Shown one piece after another: positions 6,175 through 8,234 of a DNA stretch of 8,234 nucleotides. Origin of the DNA: JBOGEB01 sp050743125. GTDB lineage: Bacteria; Actinomycetota; Nitriliruptoria; Euzebyales; Egibacteraceae. The notes below the pieces were generated by a model. The model saw only the letters and a list, made by a program, of their open reading frames with translations, made no database searches and was not told the DNA's origin. The stretch is from NCBI GenBank assembly GCA_050743125.1, contig JBOGEB010000185.1:1-8234 (forward strand), in the 5' to 3' direction. Made by a program: the position numbers and the translations under genes. How positions within the stretch are numbered: position 1 is the first letter of the stretch; every line of letters begins with the position of its first letter.

Positions 6175-6183
6175 TTATCCACA
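6175..6183 (+). promoter_or_regulatory. Perfect DnaA-box sequence TTATCCACA
   Basis: The nonamer is identical to the E. coli consensus DnaA box and sits in the 69-nt space between fxsA and the nuclease gene, about 50 nt before the nuclease start. It is a single copy; I saw no cluster or AT-rich unwinding region, so an origin is unlikely. A DnaA-controlled promoter or a chance match are both possible. Confidence 0.4.
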
Positions 6184-6222
6184 ACTGTGCCGGAGATCCG
6201 CCGAGATCGGGCGGTTTGCCTC

Positions 6223-6228
6223 TACCGT
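6223..6228 (+). promoter_or_regulatory. -10-like hexamer before the nuclease gene
   Basis: TACCGT fits TANNNT and ends 7 nt before the ATG at 6236, with no Shine-Dalgarno sequence between. A leaderless transcript is inferred. No convincing -35 lies 17-18 nt upstream. Confidence 0.4.
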
Positions 6229-6235
6229 AGCGGTC

Positions 6236-7183
6236 ATGCTCGACCTGAGGGAGCGGACCCGGCTGGCGCCGGTGCAGCGGCAGGTGCTGGAGGACCTGCT
6301 CGCGGTCGATGCGACGCGCCCGTTGGCCGATCCCGAGGCCGGCCCCCGGCTGCGTGCGCAGCTCCAAGCCGGGCTCGCAGAGGTGGCGCCACTGCTGCCA
6401 CATGGCCGCGCCCCGCTGGTCGTGGGCAAGAGCACGCTCGACACGCTCAACTGTGACGGGCGGTTTCTCGACCGCCTCGACACTCCCTTCGCGTGGGCGC
6501 CCGCGATGGTCGCCGGGACGCTCGCGCACACCGGCATCGCCGTCGATCTGGCCGGTGGGTGGGCGCGCGACCCGGGCGAGATCGTGCGCCACGCCTGGCA
6601 GGCGTTCGCGAGCTCGGGCACGCCGGCCGGCCGCTACCTCGCTGAGCTGGGAGGCACCGAGGCCGACGCGCTGCGTGGACGCGCCCTCAACCTCGTCGTC
6701 GAGTTCCGCGAGATCTTCCCGCCCCTGCCCGACTGGGTGACGATCCGCACCGAGCCGGACCTTGCCGCGAGCCTGCTCGACGGCCGGCTCGCCCTGCGCG
6801 GCAAGCCCGACCTCGCGATCGGCCGTGCGCTCCACGCCGGACGACGCCGGCTGCTCCTCGTCGACCTGAAGACGGGCCGCCGCAACGCGCTGCGTGACCG
6901 CGCGGACATGCGCTTCTACGCCCTGCTCTCGACGCTCAAGTACGGCGTGGCGCCGTTCCGCGTGGCCACCTTCTACCTGGACGAGGCTGGCTGGGACGCC
7001 GAGGACGTCGATGACGACGTGCTCGAGGCCGCCGCCCGCACCGTCATCGACAAGGCCGCCCGCGCGGTGCGGCTCGTCTACGCCCGCCCGCCCGACGGCG
7101 AGCTCCGGCTCGTCCCCGGCCACGGCTGCCACTGGTGCGGCCGGTCCGCCGCCTGCCCCGAACGAGCCGACTCCGCCTCGTAG
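6236..7183 (+). CDS. Stand-alone PD-(D/E)XK nuclease with Cas4/AddB-type iron-sulfur motif
   Basis: A 315-residue protein of the RecB-like PD-(D/E)XK nuclease superfamily. Catalytic positions can be placed: H98 in GTLAHTG, E173, D192 in the GKPDLAI motif, D210 and K212 in LLVDLKTG, and Y228 in MRFYALLS. Four cysteines match the iron-sulfur arrangement of Cas4 and AddB: C73 ahead of the histidine motif (KSTLDTLNCDGRF), then C298, C301 and C307 with exact C-x2-C-x5-C spacing (GCHWCGRSAAC). Related proteins are 5'-3' exonucleases or end-trimming enzymes whose cluster holds the fold together. No helicase motif and no cas1/cas2 or CRISPR array is present, so this is neither AddB nor an adaptation Cas4. 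It lies on the Ku strand two genes downstream of Ku, so a role in processing DNA ends is plausible but inferred. Nuclease fold: confident. Cluster: likely. Substrate: unknown. Confidence 0.82.
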   Translation: MLDLRERTRLAPVQRQVLEDLLAVDATRPLADPEAGPRLRAQLQAGLAEVAPLLPHGRAPLVVGKSTLDTLNCDGRFLDRLDTPFAWAPAMVAGTLAHTGIAVDLAGGWARDPGEIVRHAWQAFASSGTPAGRYLAELGGTEADALRGRALNLVVEFREIFPPLPDWVTIRTEPDLAASLLDGRLALRGKPDLAIGRALHAGRRRLLLVDLKTGRRNALRDRADMRFYALLSTLKYGVAPFRVATFYLDEAGWDAEDVDDDVLEAAARTVIDKAARAVRLVYARPPDGELRLVPGHGCHWCGRSAACPERADSAS

Positions 7184-7193
7184 CGTGGACCAC

Positions 7194-7199
7194 TAGAAT
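7194..7199 (+). promoter_or_regulatory. -10-like hexamer before the HAD gene
   Basis: TAGAAT is close to the TATAAT consensus. It lies in the 25-nt space after the nuclease stop and ends 9 nt before the ATG at 7209. There is no purine-rich ribosome-binding site in ACCGCGCG. This suggests that the HAD gene has its own, nearly leaderless transcript besides any read-through. Confidence 0.45.
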
Positions 7200-7208
7200 C
7201 ACCGCGCG

Positions 7209-8078
7209 ATGACGAACTCTGCGGCCTTCTTCGACCTCGACCGCACGCTCATGTCGGGGAGCAGCGCCTTCTCCTTCGTCAAAGTGATGTATCGGGAGGG
7301 CATGCTCCCGGTGCCGCGCCTGGTCGCCGACTCGCTCAGGTCGATCACGTTCAGGCTCTTCGGTGCGTCGGAGGAGCAGTCGCAGGCGCTGAGGGACCGG
7401 ATCCTGGCGAGCGTGGCAGGGACTCCGGCGGAGGCGTTCCGCCGCATGGCTCCGACGGTGGTGGAGGACCTGCTGCCCCGGATCCGGCCCGAGGCGCAGG
7501 CGCTGCTCGACATGCACGCGGAGGCGGGGCGCGACGTCTACATCATCTCGGCAAGCCCCGTCGAGATCGTCAGCGAGCTCGCCCGGACGATCGACATCAC
7601 CGGCGGGCTCGGGACCTCCAGCGAGATCATCGACGGCGTCTACACCGGGCGGCTCGCGGCCCCGTTCTGCTATGCCGAGGGCAAGGCCGTCCTGCTCCGC
7701 AAGCTCGTCGCCGAGAAGGGGTACGACCTCAGCCTCTGCTACGCGTACTCCGACTCTGGCAGCGACCTCCCGATGATGCAGCTCGTCGGCCACCCGGTCG
7801 CGGTGAATCCAGACCGGTCGCTCATGTCGGTCGCGCATCGCCGAGGCTGGCCGGTCGTCGAGTTCAACCGGACGCAGAAGCGGGCCACCAAGATCGGTGT
7901 CGCCGGCGTGCTCACGGCTGGCGCGGGCGTCGGCGGCTTCCTGCTCGGGCGGCGGGCCAGGGGGCCGGGGGGACGCCCCACACCAGCCAGGGGGTCAGGG
8001 GGAGGCCCCCAACAGACCAGGGGGCCGGGGCGCTCCCCCCTGCCAGTCAGGGTCACCGGAGGCCTGCTCAGGCGCTGA
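7209..8078 (+). CDS. HAD-IB family phosphatase with C-terminal membrane segment and repeat tail
   Basis: A 289-residue haloacid dehalogenase hydrolase of subfamily IB (SerB-like fold). Motif I is FFDLDRTL with nucleophile D9 and acid D11; motif II is the Ser of YIISASP at 111-117; motif III is K159 in EGKAVLLRKL; motif IV is YSDSGSDLPMM with D182 and D186. The helical cap lies between residues about 15 and 90. The core, residues 1-220, is complete, so the enzyme should be active as a phosphatase, but the substrate is unknown; family members act on phosphoserine and on phospholipid or sugar phosphates. Residues about 226-247 (ATKIGVAGVLTAGAGVGGFL) form a likely membrane anchor followed by RRAR. 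The last 40 residues are a Gly/Pro/Arg-rich ten-residue repeat encoded by a 30-bp DNA repeat, and look like a late addition. The next gene begins 1 nt after the stop. Confidence 0.9.
   Translation: MTNSAAFFDLDRTLMSGSSAFSFVKVMYREGMLPVPRLVADSLRSITFRLFGASEEQSQALRDRILASVAGTPAEAFRRMAPTVVEDLLPRIRPEAQALLDMHAEAGRDVYIISASPVEIVSELARTIDITGGLGTSSEIIDGVYTGRLAAPFCYAEGKAVLLRKLVAEKGYDLSLCYAYSDSGSDLPMMQLVGHPVAVNPDRSLMSVAHRRGWPVVEFNRTQKRATKIGVAGVLTAGAGVGGFLLGRRARGPGGRPTPARGSGGGPQQTRGPGRSPLPVRVTGGLLRR
7957..8056 (+). repeat. 30-bp G-rich tandem repeat inside the HAD gene 3' end
   Basis: Units start at exactly 30-nt steps: 7957, 7987 and 8017, each opening with CCAGGGGG, then a second G-run and a C-run. A decayed fourth unit starts at 8047 (TCAGGGTCACCGG). 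Each unit can form a short G/C hairpin (for example GGGGG-AGG-CCCCC in the second), and the G-runs could form quadruplexes. Because 30 is a multiple of 3, the frame is kept, and the array encodes ten-residue units ARGPGGRPTP, ARGSGGGPQQ and TRGPGRSPLP. Confidence 0.85.
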
Positions 8079-8079
8079 T

Positions 8080-8234
8080 GTGCGCGTCCGCGTCGCCTAC
8101 ACCGACCACCTCGTCGACCTCATCACGCGGGCCGAGGTCGCCGCAGCCCGGCTGGCTGGCGCTGACCCGGACCTGCGCGCCAGCGCTGGCGCCAGCGCCA
8201 GCGCCAGCGTCGTCGCCGTGGCGCGGCGCGGCGC
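8080..8234 (+). CDS. Unidentified protein, 5' end only
   Basis: A GTG at 8080 lies 1 nt after the HAD stop (TGATG overlap region), and the frame stays open to the window edge, giving 51 codons. It reads RVRVAYTDHLVDLITRAEVAA and ARLAGADPDLRASAGASASA, a helical, coding-like N terminus that then enters an Ala-Ser run. ATG at 8078 in another frame gives only Ser/Thr/Pro-rich shadow sequence. The near-contact with the HAD stop suggests translational coupling. I do not recognise the family; too little is visible to assign one. Confidence 0.55.
   Translation, partial: MRVRVAYTDHLVDLITRAEVAAARLAGADPDLRASAGASASASVVAVARRG
8177..8208 (+). repeat. Palindrome plus GCCAGC hexamer repeats
   Basis: GCGCCAGCGCTGGCGC (8177-8192) is a perfect 16-nt palindrome, followed by three tandem GCCAGC hexamers (8191-8208). 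In the coding frame the hexamers give the Ala-Ser run of the partial gene. Array length could vary without a frameshift because the unit is 6 nt. Confidence 0.6.

Noticed and set aside
6149..7132. 327-aa open frame on the minus strand
   Set aside because: Antisense to the nuclease gene, whose catalytic and cysteine motifs are clear on the plus strand.
6236..7183. Cas4 of a CRISPR adaptation module
   Set aside because: No cas1, cas2 or repeat array is present in the window; only the nuclease fold and cysteine pattern are shared.

Overview
This is a high-GC chromosomal segment, most likely from an actinobacterium (Actinomycetota). The evidence is a DUF222-type HNH gene, a PadR gene with its small membrane partner, a LigD in the Pol-PE-Lig order known from mycobacteria, and start codons sitting just after -10-like hexamers. 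A Thermoleophilia/Solirubrobacterales source is possible, but that is an impression and not shown by the sequence. The window looks like a scaffold: it holds a run of exactly 100 N flanked by an exact 127-nt duplication, which reads as an assembly join rather than biology.

Layout. 1-625 (+): 3' part of a DUF222/HNH endonuclease gene broken by a frameshift and carrying two copies of a 27-nt repeat, one of them at the expected catalytic site. 626-909: no gene, ending in a compact promoter. 910-1966 (+): a two-gene unit of a PadR repressor and a small membrane protein; the second gene crosses the N gap and becomes one intact 165-aa frame once the duplicated 127 nt are collapsed. 1972-2221 (-): remnant of an unrecognised gene with a 16-nt internal duplication. 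2239-4779 (-): full-length LigD. 4854-5660 (+): Ku, divergent from ligD. 5708-6166 (+): FxsA-type membrane protein. 6236-7183 (+): PD-(D/E)XK nuclease with the four cysteines of a Cas4/AddB-type iron-sulfur site. 7209-8078 (+): HAD-IB phosphatase with a C-terminal membrane segment and a 30-bp G-rich tandem repeat in its 3' end. 8080-8234 (+): 5' end of an unidentified gene.

Function. Ku and LigD form the two-component bacterial NHEJ system: Ku binds broken ends and LigD fills in, trims 3' ends and ligates. The iron-sulfur nuclease downstream on the Ku strand is the least expected component. End processing or another DNA-repair role is a reasonable hypothesis, supported only by proximity and domain content. 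FxsA and the HAD phosphatase may be unrelated neighbours.

Regulation. Most starts here lack a Shine-Dalgarno sequence and lie 6-9 nt after a TANNNT-like hexamer, suggesting leaderless transcripts. Ku is the clear exception, with a strong AGGAGG site.
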